In this document: positions 33,296 to 42,247 of the stretch, piece after piece | Layout of the letters: the number at the start of each line of letters is the position of its first letter | Numbering within the stretch: position 1 is the stretch's first letter | Source: Brotonthovivens ammoniilytica | Lineage (GTDB): Bacteria; Bacillota; Clostridia; Lachnospirales; Lachnospiraceae | DNA length: 64,000 nt | Assembly (NCBI RefSeq): GCF_025566885.1 | Contig: NZ_JAOQJQ010000002.1 | Span: 372,001 to 436,000, forward strand | Direction of reading: 5' to 3' | Made by a program: the position numbers and the translations under genes | The notes under the pieces: generated by a model | Database searches by the model: none | Seen by the model: only the letters and a program-made list of their open reading frames with translations | Told to the model about the DNA's origin: nothing

Positions 33296-34762
33296 GTGAT
33301 ACAGATTGACCATGTGACCTTCTCGTATGGGGAAGAAAGCGAGAGTGCCGGTGGTGTTCAGGATATAAACCTGAACATAGAGGATGGACAATTTATTGTA
33401 CTTTGCGGCGAAAGCGGCTGTGGAAAAACGACAATTACCCGCCTGATTAATGGATTGATCCCTCACTACTATGAGGGCAAAATGAATGGGAATGTTTGGG
33501 TGAATGGGGCAAAGGTTTCGGAGCAGCCCCTTTATGATACTGCAAAAACAGTTGGCAGCGTATTTCAAAATCCACGCTCTCAATTTTTTAATGTAGACAC
33601 GACCAGTGAAATTACATTCGGATGTGAAAATCTCGGCCAGCCAGAGCGAAGTATTCGAGAACGATTAGAAAAAACCGTCCGGGATTTTCATTTGGAGAAA
33701 CTGATGGGGCGCAATATTTTTCACCTATCCGGGGGAGAAAAACAGAAAATCGCCTGTGCCGGGGTGTCGATTATGGAACCTGATGTACTTGTTATGGACG
33801 AACCATCGTCTAACCTCGATGCTTCTTCTATTCTCGATTTGAGAGCCATACTTGCATTTTGGAAGGCGCAGGGAAAAACAATTATCGTGTCAGAACATCG
33901 GCTTTACTACCTGCGAGGCCTTGCGGATCATTTTATTTATATTACTGCCGGACAAGTGGAAAGGGATTACTCTGCGGCAGAGTTTGAGCAACTTACAGAG
34001 CAGCAAAGAGCCGATATGGGCCTTCGCACTTATATTCTTGAAGATTTGCTGCCGCCCGGAAGATCACCGCAAAGCGGAGAACAAATGGAGCTTCGCAATT
34101 TCTGTTTTGCCTATAAAAACGAACCGGAGACACTTCACATTCATGAAAGCAAAATTCCGGCGAACCGTATTGTAGGGATTATTGGAAATAATGGAGCTGG
34201 AAAATCGACTTTCTCCCGGTGCTTTTGCGGTTTGGAAAAGCGGTGCGGCGAAGTTATATGGAATGGAAAAGCCTACCGTCCCAAAGACAGGTTGAATACC
34301 TGCTATATGGTAATGCAGGAAGTCAATCATCAGCTTTTTACGGAAACAGTGTTAGATGAGGTTTTAATCAGCATGGAGGACGAAAGCGAGGAGCAGGCAG
34401 AAAGAATCCTTGCCGAGTTAGATTTGACAGATGTGGGAGACAGACACCCCATGTCCCTATCCGGCGGCCAGAAACAGCGGGTAGCGATTGCTTCGGCAAT
34501 CGCTTCTAAACGCTCTATCTTATTTTTTGATGAACCGACCAGCGGCCTTGATTATAAGCACATGAAAGAGGTTGCAAATGTCCTGCGGCAAGTCAGGGAC
34601 ACGGGTATTACCGTGTATGTCATTACTCATGACCTTGAGTTGATATTAGACTGTTGTACGGATATTGTTCATTTTGAAGATGGTTCTATCATCGACCAAT
34701 TTCCAATGGATGCGGATGGACTTGAAAAAATTAGAAACTTTTTTCTAAGGGGGTATTTGTAA
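33296..34762 (+). CDS. ECF transporter fused double ATPase 2
   Basis: 488 residues from GTG 33296 behind AAAGGGGGTGAG. First ABC: GESGCGKTT, LSGGEKQK, MDEPSSNLD. Second ABC: GNNGAGKST, LSGGQKQR, FDEPTSGLD. All catalytic motifs are intact. It is followed after one base by the first exporter-fold ABC gene, which joins ECF import and exporter-fold transport in a single operon. Confidence 0.9.
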   Translation: MIQIDHVTFSYGEESESAGGVQDINLNIEDGQFIVLCGESGCGKTTITRLINGLIPHYYEGKMNGNVWVNGAKVSEQPLYDTAKTVGSVFQNPRSQFFNVDTTSEITFGCENLGQPERSIRERLEKTVRDFHLEKLMGRNIFHLSGGEKQKIACAGVSIMEPDVLVMDEPSSNLDASSILDLRAILAFWKAQGKTIIVSEHRLYYLRGLADHFIYITAGQVERDYSAAEFEQLTEQQRADMGLRTYILEDLLPPGRSPQSGEQMELRNFCFAYKNEPETLHIHESKIPANRIVGIIGNNGAGKSTFSRCFCGLEKRCGEVIWNGKAYRPKDRLNTCYMVMQEVNHQLFTETVLDEVLISMEDESEEQAERILAELDLTDVGDRHPMSLSGGQKQRVAIASAIASKRSILFFDEPTSGLDYKHMKEVANVLRQVRDTGITVYVITHDLELILDCCTDIVHFEDGSIIDQFPMDADGLEKIRNFFLRGYL

Positions 34763-34763
34763 A

Positions 34764-36509
34764 GTGAAAGAAGAAAAGAAAGAGTCACCCATAGGCGTCT
34801 TATGGGGATGGGGCAAACCCTATCACGGGAAATTCATCGGTAGCATTATCCTTGCGGTATTAGGCGTGGCCTGCCAGATGGTGCCTTATTTCTGTGTGGC
34901 ACATATTGTTACGCTGATGTTGTCCGGGGATCAGAATTTTTCGCACTATACAGCAGCTTGTGTTATTGCACTTTGCGGTTATTTGGGAAAAGTCATATTC
35001 TCAAATCTTTCCACAACAATTTCTCACACGGCGACCTATTACACGCTGTGCGATCTGCGGGAGAATATCACCGCAAAGCTGGCCTGCGTCCCGATGGGGA
35101 CGATTTTAGATACTCCGTCCGGCCAGTATAAAACAACGATTGTTGACCGGGTGGAAGGTATGGAGCCAACCTTCGCGCACCTAATCCCGGAAATGACCGC
35201 AAATGTGCTGGTGCCGCTTGTGATCGCTGTGTACCTGTTCCTTTTGGACTGGCGCATGGCGCTTCTGTCCCTTGTTACGCTGGTGGTGGGCCTTGCTGTT
35301 ATGTCTGCCGGTATGAAGAATTATCCCGTCAAATGGGAGGGTGCTGTCAAGGCAGGCAAGCAGATGGCAAACGCCATTGTAGAGTACATCGGCGGGATTG
35401 AGGTGGTAAAGGCGTTCAGCCAGTCCGCCGGTTCCTACAAAAAATATTCTGACGCAGTGAATTATAACGCCAACTACTATGTGGACTGGATGCGGGAAAA
35501 CCAGAAAACCATGAGTGCCTACAACGCCATCCTGCCCTCGGTGCTGATTTGCGTGCTGCCCTGCGGTTTTGCGTTCTGGCTCTCCGGCAGTCTGGAGCTT
35601 TCCACCTTCCTGTCCATTGTGATTTTTTCGCTGGGGCTGATTGGGCCGATTATTGCGGCCTTTACCTTTACGGACGATCTGGCTGTACTGGGGACAAATG
35701 TGGAAGAAATCAGCCAGCTTTTGAACGCCGAAGAACTGAACCATAAGGACGCGCCGGTTAAGCTGGAAGATACCGGCATTTCTCTTAGGTCTGTGTCTTT
35801 TTCCTATGACGGGACAACAGAGGTTTTGCATGATGTGAGCCTTGCCATCCGCCCCGGAACCATGACCGCCCTTGTGGGACCGTCCGGCTCCGGTAAATCC
35901 ACGGTGGCAAAACTGATTGCCGGGTATTGGGATGTTACATCCGGCAGCATTACCCTCGGGGGTTATGAACTGAAAGATATTCCGCTGTCCGAAATTTCAG
36001 ACCAGATTTCCTATGTGTCCCAGGACAACTATCTGTTTAACCGCAGTATTAGAGAAAATATCCGTATGGGAAGGCCCGGCGCCACAGATGCAGAGGTGGA
36101 ACAGGCCGCCAAACAAAGTGGCTGCGACGCTTTTATCCGCAGGCTGGACAATGGCTACGATACGATTGTCGGCAGCGCCGGTTCCCACCTTTCCGGCGGG
36201 GAGCGCCAGCGTATTGCCATCGCCCGCGCCATGCTGAAAAATGCGCCGGTTGTCATTTTAGACGAGGCAACAGCCTACATTGACCCCGAAAATGAGGCGC
36301 TGGTACAGAAAGCCATTTCCGCTTTAACTGTCGGCAAAACCCTGATTGTGATCGCACACCGGCTGTCTACCATTGTTGGTGCGGACAACATCGTTGTTGT
36401 GAAGGATGGAACCGTCCACGCACAGGGTACGCATGAGAAACTGTTGGAAACCTGCCCCCTCTACCGGGATATGTGGCAGGCGCATATCGGCGCGAAAGAC
36501 CAGATGTAA
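34764..36509 (+). CDS. Exporter-fold ABC transporter half 1A (YbtP/IrtA-like)
   Basis: 581 residues from GTG 34764. A six-helix type I exporter membrane domain (about 1-320) is fused to an ATPase with GPSGSGKST (about 371), LSGGERQR (about 475) and LDEATAYIDPENE (about 499). The D-loop differs from the usual SALD. Paired with the next gene it should form a heterodimer. YbtPQ and IrtAB are siderophore importers with this fold; the pairing with ECF subunits, AraC and DtxR genes suggests the same here. A true drug or peptide exporter remains possible. Confidence 0.85.
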   Translation: MKEEKKESPIGVLWGWGKPYHGKFIGSIILAVLGVACQMVPYFCVAHIVTLMLSGDQNFSHYTAACVIALCGYLGKVIFSNLSTTISHTATYYTLCDLRENITAKLACVPMGTILDTPSGQYKTTIVDRVEGMEPTFAHLIPEMTANVLVPLVIAVYLFLLDWRMALLSLVTLVVGLAVMSAGMKNYPVKWEGAVKAGKQMANAIVEYIGGIEVVKAFSQSAGSYKKYSDAVNYNANYYVDWMRENQKTMSAYNAILPSVLICVLPCGFAFWLSGSLELSTFLSIVIFSLGLIGPIIAAFTFTDDLAVLGTNVEEISQLLNAEELNHKDAPVKLEDTGISLRSVSFSYDGTTEVLHDVSLAIRPGTMTALVGPSGSGKSTVAKLIAGYWDVTSGSITLGGYELKDIPLSEISDQISYVSQDNYLFNRSIRENIRMGRPGATDAEVEQAAKQSGCDAFIRRLDNGYDTIVGSAGSHLSGGERQRIAIARAMLKNAPVVILDEATAYIDPENEALVQKAISALTVGKTLIVIAHRLSTIVGADNIVVVKDGTVHAQGTHEKLLETCPLYRDMWQAHIGAKDQM

Positions 36510-36523
36510 GGGGGTGTTGTCAG

Positions 36524-38260
36524 ATGTATGGAACATTGAAAAAAATCTTTGCTTTTGCAGGCAGCAAAAAGGGGCTTTTGAAAAAATCCCTGTTGTTTGC
36601 GTTCCTGTCCGGGCTGTTTTCAGCCATGCAGTTTGCCGCCCTCTTTGTAGTGATCGGTGCGCTGGTATCTGACAACCGGGACGGAAAGTTTATCTGGATC
36701 TCGTTGGGAATTATGGCGGTATCCCTCATCGGGCGTATCATCACGACCTACTTTTCCACGATGGAGCAAACGGAAACCGGCTATTGCATGGTAGCGGAAA
36801 AGCGTATCCACATTGGAGATCGGCTGCGCTATATCCCGATGGGCTACTTCAACAAGAATAGTATCGGGAACATTACCGCCATTGTTACAACGACTTTGGG
36901 CGATGTAGAGAACTCGGCGGCTCGTGTCCTAGTGTCTGTACTGGGTGGATTTTTCAACTCAGTGGCGCTTGTCATTGTCCTGCTGATATTCGACTGGCGG
37001 ATCGGGCTTGTGGCTGCTGTCGGTGTCCTTCTTTATCTTGCAGCGGCGGAACTGGCCCTCCGCAAGTCTGCGGCTCTAAGCTCGGTACGCCAGCACACGC
37101 AGGAGTCTCTTGTGGAGTCCGTGTTGGAGTACATTCAGGGCATGGGGATTGTCAAAGCATTTGGCCTTGAACGGGACAGCACACAATCCATTGGAAACGC
37201 TATTCAGGCAAGCTGCCGGGATAACCTGAAACTGACAAAAGCCAGCGTTCCCTATGACGCTATCAAGCAAGTGGTTGTCCGGGTGTTCAGCGTCCTGCTG
37301 TTGCTGGCCTCAGTCTGGTTCTGGCTGGATGGCTCTTTGCCGCTGGCCTACGGCCTGATTTTGGTAATCGCTTCTTTTATGGTGTTCAACGATTTGGAGA
37401 ACGCCGGGAATATGGCCTCTCTGCTGCAAATGCTAGCGGCCTCGATGGATACGGCAAACTCCATTGATGACACGCCGGTGATGGACGAGAAAGGCGCTGA
37501 CATTACGCCGAAGTCCAGCGAAATCGTGTTTGACAAGGTGGATTTTTCCTACGCAGACCGCAAGATATTGGATCAGGTCAGCTTTACCATTCCCGAAAAA
37601 ACGACTACGGCCATTGTAGGCCCTTCCGGGGCAGGTAAGACAACGATGTGCAACCTGATTGCCCGCTTTTGGGATGTGAACGCCGGGAAGATTACCATAG
37701 GCGGTACGGATGTACGGGATTTCAAACTGGACAGCCTGATGAAGAATATCTCGATGGTGTTTCAGAGCGTGTACCTCTTTGCAGATACGATTGAGAACAA
37801 TATCAAGTTTGGCTGCCCGGACGCTACCCATGAGCAGGTGGTTGAGGCGGCGAAAAAGGCTTGCTGCCATGACTTTATTTCTGCCCTGCCGGATGGTTAT
37901 GATACTGTGATTGGCGAGGGCGGCGGCACTCTGTCAGGCGGCGAGAAACAGCGGATTTCCATCGCACGTGCCATGCTGAAAAATGCGCCCATCATCATTT
38001 TGGATGAGGCGACAAGCAGCGTTGACCCGGAAAATGAGGATGAATTGCAGCGGGCTATCGAGGCGCTGACCCATGATAAGACTATCATCATGATTGCCCA
38101 CCGGCTGAAAACCGTTCGCAACGCCGACCAGATCCTTGTGCTGGACAACGCTCATATCGTTCAGCGCGGCACTCATGCGGAGTTGATCCGGCAAAAGGGC
38201 CTGTATGCCGACTTTGTATCGGCCAGACAGGAGGCTATCGGCTGGAAGTTGGCTCAGTAA
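36524..38260 (+). CDS. Exporter-fold ABC transporter half 1B (YbtQ/IrtB-like)
   Basis: 578 residues from ATG 36524, behind AAGGGGGTG. Six-helix membrane domain, then ATPase with GPSGAGKTT (about 365), LSGGEKQR (about 470) and LDEATSSVDPENE. It differs from half 1A in the coupling region (MGYFNKNSIGNITAIVTTTLGDVE), as expected for the second half of a heterodimer. It is followed after 11 bases by dtxR-1. Confidence 0.86.
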   Translation: MYGTLKKIFAFAGSKKGLLKKSLLFAFLSGLFSAMQFAALFVVIGALVSDNRDGKFIWISLGIMAVSLIGRIITTYFSTMEQTETGYCMVAEKRIHIGDRLRYIPMGYFNKNSIGNITAIVTTTLGDVENSAARVLVSVLGGFFNSVALVIVLLIFDWRIGLVAAVGVLLYLAAAELALRKSAALSSVRQHTQESLVESVLEYIQGMGIVKAFGLERDSTQSIGNAIQASCRDNLKLTKASVPYDAIKQVVVRVFSVLLLLASVWFWLDGSLPLAYGLILVIASFMVFNDLENAGNMASLLQMLAASMDTANSIDDTPVMDEKGADITPKSSEIVFDKVDFSYADRKILDQVSFTIPEKTTTAIVGPSGAGKTTMCNLIARFWDVNAGKITIGGTDVRDFKLDSLMKNISMVFQSVYLFADTIENNIKFGCPDATHEQVVEAAKKACCHDFISALPDGYDTVIGEGGGTLSGGEKQRISIARAMLKNAPIIILDEATSSVDPENEDELQRAIEALTHDKTIIMIAHRLKTVRNADQILVLDNAHIVQRGTHAELIRQKGLYADFVSARQEAIGWKLAQ

Positions 38261-38271
38261 AGGAGGTTCAG

Positions 38272-38652
38272 ATGAAACTTCATGCGTCCGGGGAGGACTA
38301 TTTGGAAACTATCCTTGTTCTCCAAAAGAAACTCGGTATGGTGCGTTCTGTAGATGTTGCCCGCTATATGGGAGTGTCAAAGCCAAGTGTATGTGTGGCG
38401 GTCAACACTCTGAAAGACGGTGGATTTCTCACAATGGATGAGGATCACTTTCTCCATTTGACCAATGAGGGCCGAGCAACTGCAGAAAAAATCTACGAGC
38501 GACACTGTTTCTTCACCGAGCAGCTTATTGCCGCAGGCGTTGATCCTAAGACTGCGGAGAATGATGCCTGCCGGATGGAGCATGTGATAAGTACAGAAAG
38601 TTTTGAAAAGATAAAGGCGGCAGCCAAGCCCGATACGAAAATAGAAAAATAA
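38272..38652 (+). CDS. DtxR-family metal-dependent repressor 1
   Basis: 126 residues. Winged HTH (VRSVDVARYMGVSKPSVCVAVNTLKDGGFL) and dimer domain with the metal ligand set ACRMEHVIS (Cys-x-x-Glu-His). This matches the iron sensors DtxR/IdeR better than manganese MntR, which has Glu at the Cys position. The C-terminal SH3-like domain is absent. As last gene of the module 2 operon it would give feedback control by iron through the GTTAG boxes. It differs from DtxR-2 at only about a dozen positions. Confidence 0.88.
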   Translation: MKLHASGEDYLETILVLQKKLGMVRSVDVARYMGVSKPSVCVAVNTLKDGGFLTMDEDHFLHLTNEGRATAEKIYERHCFFTEQLIAAGVDPKTAENDACRMEHVISTESFEKIKAAAKPDTKIEK

Positions 38653-38663
38653 ACTGATTTTTT

Positions 38664-38700
38664 AGGCGGCCCTGGAGATTTTCTGGAGCCGTCTGTTTTA
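38664..38700 (+). terminator. Terminator after dtxR-1
   Basis: GGCGGC (38665) pairs with GCCGTC (38688) with further imperfect pairing inside, followed by TGTTTTA. Confidence 0.55.
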
Positions 38701-38719
38701 CGTTAAGAGGAGATTCTTA

Positions 38720-39163
38720 GTGAAGAAAATAGAAATTGTTGCAAGGATTTTTTGCGATGGAGTGAATACAGGAGAAAAAACTTTACTGGAATGGACGGAT
38801 GAGGAAGAAAAAGCAGACAGCAAACTGGTCTGTTCCATTTTATATTATCCAGGTCTGGAAATTCGTCTAAGCCAACGTAGGGTATTGAAGGATGGAAAAG
38901 AGATTCATCTATCAAGATATGAATATGGGGTCTTAAGTTTTATGGCGCAGCATCCAGGCACTTTATTCACCAAAGAAGAAATTTTTGAGAACGTTTGGGC
39001 GGAAGATAGTGAAAGCTGTTTATCAGCGGTGACAAATACAATAAACCGCATCCGGCAAAAAGTGGAAGATCATAAAGAAACCCCAGTTTATATTCAAACG
39101 GTATCCAATTTAGGATATGTTTTTGCAATGGATAAAGATTTTAGGCGCAAAATTGCGAAGTAA
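38720..39163 (+). CDS. OmpR/PhoB-type winged-helix protein without receiver domain
   Basis: 147 residues from GTG 38720, AGAGGAG upstream. The C-terminal half is a trans-reg-C DNA-binding domain (LSQRRVLKDGKEIHLSRYEYGVLSFMAQHPGTLFTKEEIFENVW and TNTINRIRQKVEDHKETPVYIQTVSNLGYVF). The N-terminal 55 residues are short and acidic, with no Asp phosphoryl site, so it is not a response regulator in the normal sense. No kinase gene is adjacent. Its target is unknown. Confidence 0.75.
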   Translation: MKKIEIVARIFCDGVNTGEKTLLEWTDEEEKADSKLVCSILYYPGLEIRLSQRRVLKDGKEIHLSRYEYGVLSFMAQHPGTLFTKEEIFENVWAEDSESCLSAVTNTINRIRQKVEDHKETPVYIQTVSNLGYVFAMDKDFRRKIAK

Positions 39164-39224
39164 ACAAAGCATCGATTTAAAAATAGCAGAGGTTGTTGTA
39201 TGATAATAGCCAGGAGGTGCTAGG

Positions 39225-39833
39225 ATGGATGCTCAAAAATTTGGCACTTTTATCGCACAGTGCCGCAAAGAAAAGGGTATGACACAATCAGAACTGGCAG
39301 CAAAAATAATGGTAACAGATAAAGCGGTAAGCCGTTGGGAACGGGGAAAAGGCTTCCCGGATATCAATTTGCTTCTGCCCTTAGCAGAGGCTCTTGAAGT
39401 ATCAGTTTTGGAATTAATGCACTCGGAGAGACAAAAAGAAAAAGCCCAACTTTTTCAGGACGATACGGCTATTGTTCATTTGATGGAAAATGCTGTTGAA
39501 ATGAATAAGCGAAATAAACATCAGGATAGGCTTATTACATGTATTGCGTGTATCACAATGCTGTTTGTTACATTTTTTATAAAATTTTATGGCTATGGAA
39601 GTATAGGCGGAGGAATTGTTGCAGGCGCTTTTATTGCATTTATTCCCATAGGGCTTTATCTTCTTATCAGCAACAGGAAAGACATTACAGGCAGAAAAAT
39701 CTACGCCATATTTACGGTGTTGGGGATCTGCCTGACTTTAGCTTTATTAACTTTTTTGCATGTAAATCTACAGATCCTGATATGGGGAACTTTCTTTTTG
39801 CTTTTCCTTATTATAATTGTGCTGATAGCATAA
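39225..39833 (+). CDS. XRE-family HTH protein with C-terminal membrane domain
   Basis: 202 residues. HTH at about 1-65 (FIAQCRKEKGMTQSELAAKIMVTDKAVSRWERGKGFPDINLLLPLAEAL), linker, then about four membrane helices (LITCIACITMLFVTFFIKFY..., IVAGAFIAFIPIGLYLLI, IYAIFTVLGICLTLALL, LQILIWGTFFLLFLIIIVLI). AGGAGGTGCTAGG precedes the ATG. Membrane-tethered XRE regulators of this kind occur in Firmicutes near transport or resistance genes. It is followed by a strong terminator. Confidence 0.78.
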   Translation: MDAQKFGTFIAQCRKEKGMTQSELAAKIMVTDKAVSRWERGKGFPDINLLLPLAEALEVSVLELMHSERQKEKAQLFQDDTAIVHLMENAVEMNKRNKHQDRLITCIACITMLFVTFFIKFYGYGSIGGGIVAGAFIAFIPIGLYLLISNRKDITGRKIYAIFTVLGICLTLALLTFLHVNLQILIWGTFFLLFLIIIVLIA

Positions 39834-39912
39834 TGCATTTTCATGCAGATACCAGCATTCTGAAAATATAGAGTATTTGGAAAATTGAAATTCAGATTTG
39901 CTTTCTTTAGAG

Positions 39913-39950
39913 CTAAGCGCCAGGGGAATTTTCGGCGCTTAGTTTTTTTC
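39913..39950 (+). terminator. Strong terminator after the XRE membrane protein
   Basis: CTAAGCGCC (39913-39921) and GGCGCTTAG (39934-39942) form a perfect 9-bp stem, followed by seven T residues. Confidence 0.9.
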
Positions 39951-40006
39951 ATCATATCAGTACTTTTGCAGGACTATTTTCAGGGAAGGAATATTGTAAT
40001 CAGGAA

Positions 40007-40064
40007 TTGCAATTTGACAAAGATAAAGTTATAATAGGATCATCTAAAGTTAGAAATGACTAAC
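40007..40064 (+). promoter_or_regulatory. Promoter and GTTAG-N6-CTAAC box of the GNAT operon
   Basis: TTGCAA (40007), a 17-base spacer, TATAAT (40030), then the box GTTAG-AAATGA-CTAAC at 40049-40064, starting 13 bases after the -10 element. The repressor site would thus cover the first transcribed bases. It lies 26 bases before the GNAT start. Confidence 0.72.
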
Positions 40065-40090
40065 CATAAAATGCAGGAGGTGGGTTTATT

Positions 40091-40720
40091 ATGTTTATAA
40101 TCCGGCCATATAGAGAACAGGATGCAGTTGGCTGCGGCCAATGTTTTTATGAAGGTTTTTTTACTTGCCCTATCAATGCCAATGACCGGATCTTTCTGCG
40201 GGATTATGCCCAGGTTCTCATAGAAAAGTGCAGTTTTACTTATGTGGCGGAATCGCCGGATCATCAGATCGTAGGGTTTATTTCCGGAAATTATGATAAA
40301 AAAATCCGCCTGCGGAAAACAAATTCTGACCACTGTAAAAGACATTATGGGGCATGGTGCCGGATGTTTTTTAAGTTTTATTTGAAACAATATCATTTGT
40401 CTAAAGCTTTCCAGAAGCAGTTTGACGCTTTCTTTTTGCAGCTGCGTGAGCGGGATGAGAAATTTTTTACCGGCTGTGACCTGGAGTTGGTGGCGCTGTC
40501 ATCCAGAAAAGCTTACCGTAAAGGGCTGGGGACAGCGCTTATGGAAAAGTTTATGGACAGAGCCAAAGCAGATGGAGCAGATACCGTAAAACTGATGACG
40601 AATACACTGGCTTCCTGGGAGTTTTATGAAAAACGTGGTTTTACAAAAGCGGCAGAAAAATTATTCCCGGATGGTTCCGGTCATAAAACTATCATTTATG
40701 AATATCATGTGAACCGCTAA
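40091..40720 (+). CDS. GNAT-family N-acetyltransferase
   Basis: 209 residues, AGGAGGTGGG before the ATG. The acetyl-CoA loop YRKGLGTALMEKF lies near residue 140, followed by the typical ending TNTLASWEFYEKRGFTKAAE. The middle insert (about 85-125) is rich in Phe, Lys and Gln. It is first in a three-gene unit (acetyltransferase, membrane protein, methyltransferase) carrying the same box as the ECF operons. The substrate could be a small molecule such as a metallophore, but nothing in the sequence proves this. Confidence 0.8.
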   Translation: MFIIRPYREQDAVGCGQCFYEGFFTCPINANDRIFLRDYAQVLIEKCSFTYVAESPDHQIVGFISGNYDKKIRLRKTNSDHCKRHYGAWCRMFFKFYLKQYHLSKAFQKQFDAFFLQLRERDEKFFTGCDLELVALSSRKAYRKGLGTALMEKFMDRAKADGADTVKLMTNTLASWEFYEKRGFTKAAEKLFPDGSGHKTIIYEYHVNR

Positions 40721-40745
40721 AAGATTTAAGGAGGCGTGTGAATTC

Positions 40746-41231
40746 ATGGTTGTATTGATAGAAAGTGTGGTAGGGATCTTTCTTTTTACGATTATAATTG
40801 TGCTGGTCACACTGAAGGATCCTATAGCGTCTGTCGGAGATTATCCCCCGGCAATCCGGAAAAAATGCATGGAATTGGGGCTTGTGGAAGAACGGAAGAA
40901 GCGTTTCACCAAAGGGGATATTGTGCGGAAGACCGCAGCGATGTTGGTGTTTATCGCAGCGCTTTCATGGACTTTGAAGTGTTTTAACGGTGCGCAGACA
41001 TTCTGGCAGGGCTTCAGGGATTCTTATCTGATCTGGCTGATCATCGATTGGTATGATGGGCTGATCCTGGACTGTGTCTGGTTCTGCCATTCCCGGCGGG
41101 TACGGATTCCGGGGACGGAGGATATGGAAGAATATAAAGATTACCGTTTCCACATCCGCCAGTCCGGTATCGGAATGCTCCTGGGTCTTCCTGCCTGTAT
41201 AGCCGTTGGCCTTTTTACAGCGCTGTTGTGA
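40746..41231 (+). CDS. Unknown four-helix membrane protein
   Basis: 161 residues, AAGGAGGCG before the ATG. Hydrophobic segments at about 3-25, 65-83, 92-115 and 140-161, with a cytoplasmic-looking basic loop (AIRKKCMELGLVEERKKRF). The sequence DSYLIWLIIDWYDGLILDCVWFCHSRR carries acidic and Cys residues inside the membrane. Not recognised. Co-transcribed with the GNAT and methyltransferase genes. Confidence 0.65.
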   Translation: MVVLIESVVGIFLFTIIIVLVTLKDPIASVGDYPPAIRKKCMELGLVEERKKRFTKGDIVRKTAAMLVFIAALSWTLKCFNGAQTFWQGFRDSYLIWLIIDWYDGLILDCVWFCHSRRVRIPGTEDMEEYKDYRFHIRQSGIGMLLGLPACIAVGLFTALL

Positions 41232-41259
41232 CGGAATCATGAAGAAAGGAGACAATGAT

Positions 41260-42075
41260 ATGGTGGAAAAGAGGATCAAACAGGAAAATATTCACCTTGG
41301 AAGGCATGGGGAGGATTACGGGAATTGGATGTCTAACCCGGTATTTTATATGGCAGGAGGCCTTCTCGCCATAACGGCGGTATTGTCGGTATTGTCCTTT
41401 ACGGTGTTTCACATTACTGTGTTGGGCGTGATTTTTACAGGTGCTGTAGTTGTACTGCTGGCATTGCTCATATGGATCACATGGATACGGCGGCAGTACG
41501 CTTTCGATGGGGGCGGCATGATGGAAAAAGTCCATCAGGTTCTTCTGTTTCATCTTGATTATGATGGAAAAGGAAACTTGCTGGAGGTGGGCTGTGGTTC
41601 CGGGGCGCTATCCATCCGGGCGGCTCTCACATGGCAGGAATCCGTAGTCACCGGCATCGATTATTGGGGCGCTGTTTATCATTACAGCCAATCCCTCTGC
41701 GAAAAGAACGCAGCCAGCGAAGGGGTGGGATTTCGATGCATGTTCCGGCGGGGCGATGCCTGCAAATTAGATTTTCCCGATGGGAGTTTTGACGCCGTAG
41801 TGAGCAACTATGTCTACCATAATATCACCGGAACGGATAAGCAGGGGCTTCTTCTGGAAACCCTGCGGGTACTGAAAAAAGGCGGTGTGTTTGCCATTAA
41901 TGATGAGATGAAACCCCGGATGTACGGGGATATGGAAGTTTTTGCGCAGCGGCTTCGGGACATGGGTTACCAGGAAGTCCGCCTGATCGACACGGCAGAG
42001 GAAGCCTTCGGATCCCACCGCCGGGCGGCGATGATGATGCTGGGAGAGTCCCGGATGTTGGTGGGGCGGAAATAA
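41260..42075 (+). CDS. Membrane-anchored class I SAM methyltransferase
   Basis: 271 residues from ATG 41260, nine bases behind AAAGGAGAC; the longer frame starting at 41206 has no ribosome site. Two N-terminal membrane helices (about 27-75) are followed by a Rossmann methylase with LLEVGCGSGALSIRA (about 106), GIDYWG, and FPDGSFDAVVSNYVYHNI. It looks like a small-molecule or lipid methylase held at the membrane. Placed in the box-controlled operon, it may modify an imported or exported compound. Confidence 0.8.
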   Translation: MVEKRIKQENIHLGRHGEDYGNWMSNPVFYMAGGLLAITAVLSVLSFTVFHITVLGVIFTGAVVVLLALLIWITWIRRQYAFDGGGMMEKVHQVLLFHLDYDGKGNLLEVGCGSGALSIRAALTWQESVVTGIDYWGAVYHYSQSLCEKNAASEGVGFRCMFRRGDACKLDFPDGSFDAVVSNYVYHNITGTDKQGLLLETLRVLKKGGVFAINDEMKPRMYGDMEVFAQRLRDMGYQEVRLIDTAEEAFGSHRRAAMMMLGESRMLVGRK

Positions 42076-42210
42076 CTTTCTCGGTTTATGGCATGAGAAA
42101 ATTGGAAACCATATGGAGCATTTTCAACCTATCCAGAGTGGCACAGCCTATTTGGTTTTAGTAAAATATAATTATGCGAAATCCTGTTTCGCTATTTTTA
42201 ATCACAATAG

Positions 42211-42226
42211 GTTAGAGAAATCTAAC
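42211..42226. promoter_or_regulatory. GTTAG-N6-CTAAC box, ECF module 3
   Basis: GTTAG-AGAAAT-CTAAC, 21 bases before the S3 start codon. A TATAAT at 42167 lies 38 bases upstream of it, without a good -35 element, which would fit an AraC-activated promoter. Confidence 0.75.
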
Positions 42227-42247
42227 TGCGCTGGAGGTATGTAGAAA

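Noticed and set aside
27880..42226. Calling the palindromes canonical DtxR/IdeR boxes
   Set aside because: The canonical 19-bp box has one base between GTTAG and CTAAC; here there are six, so only a relationship is suggested.
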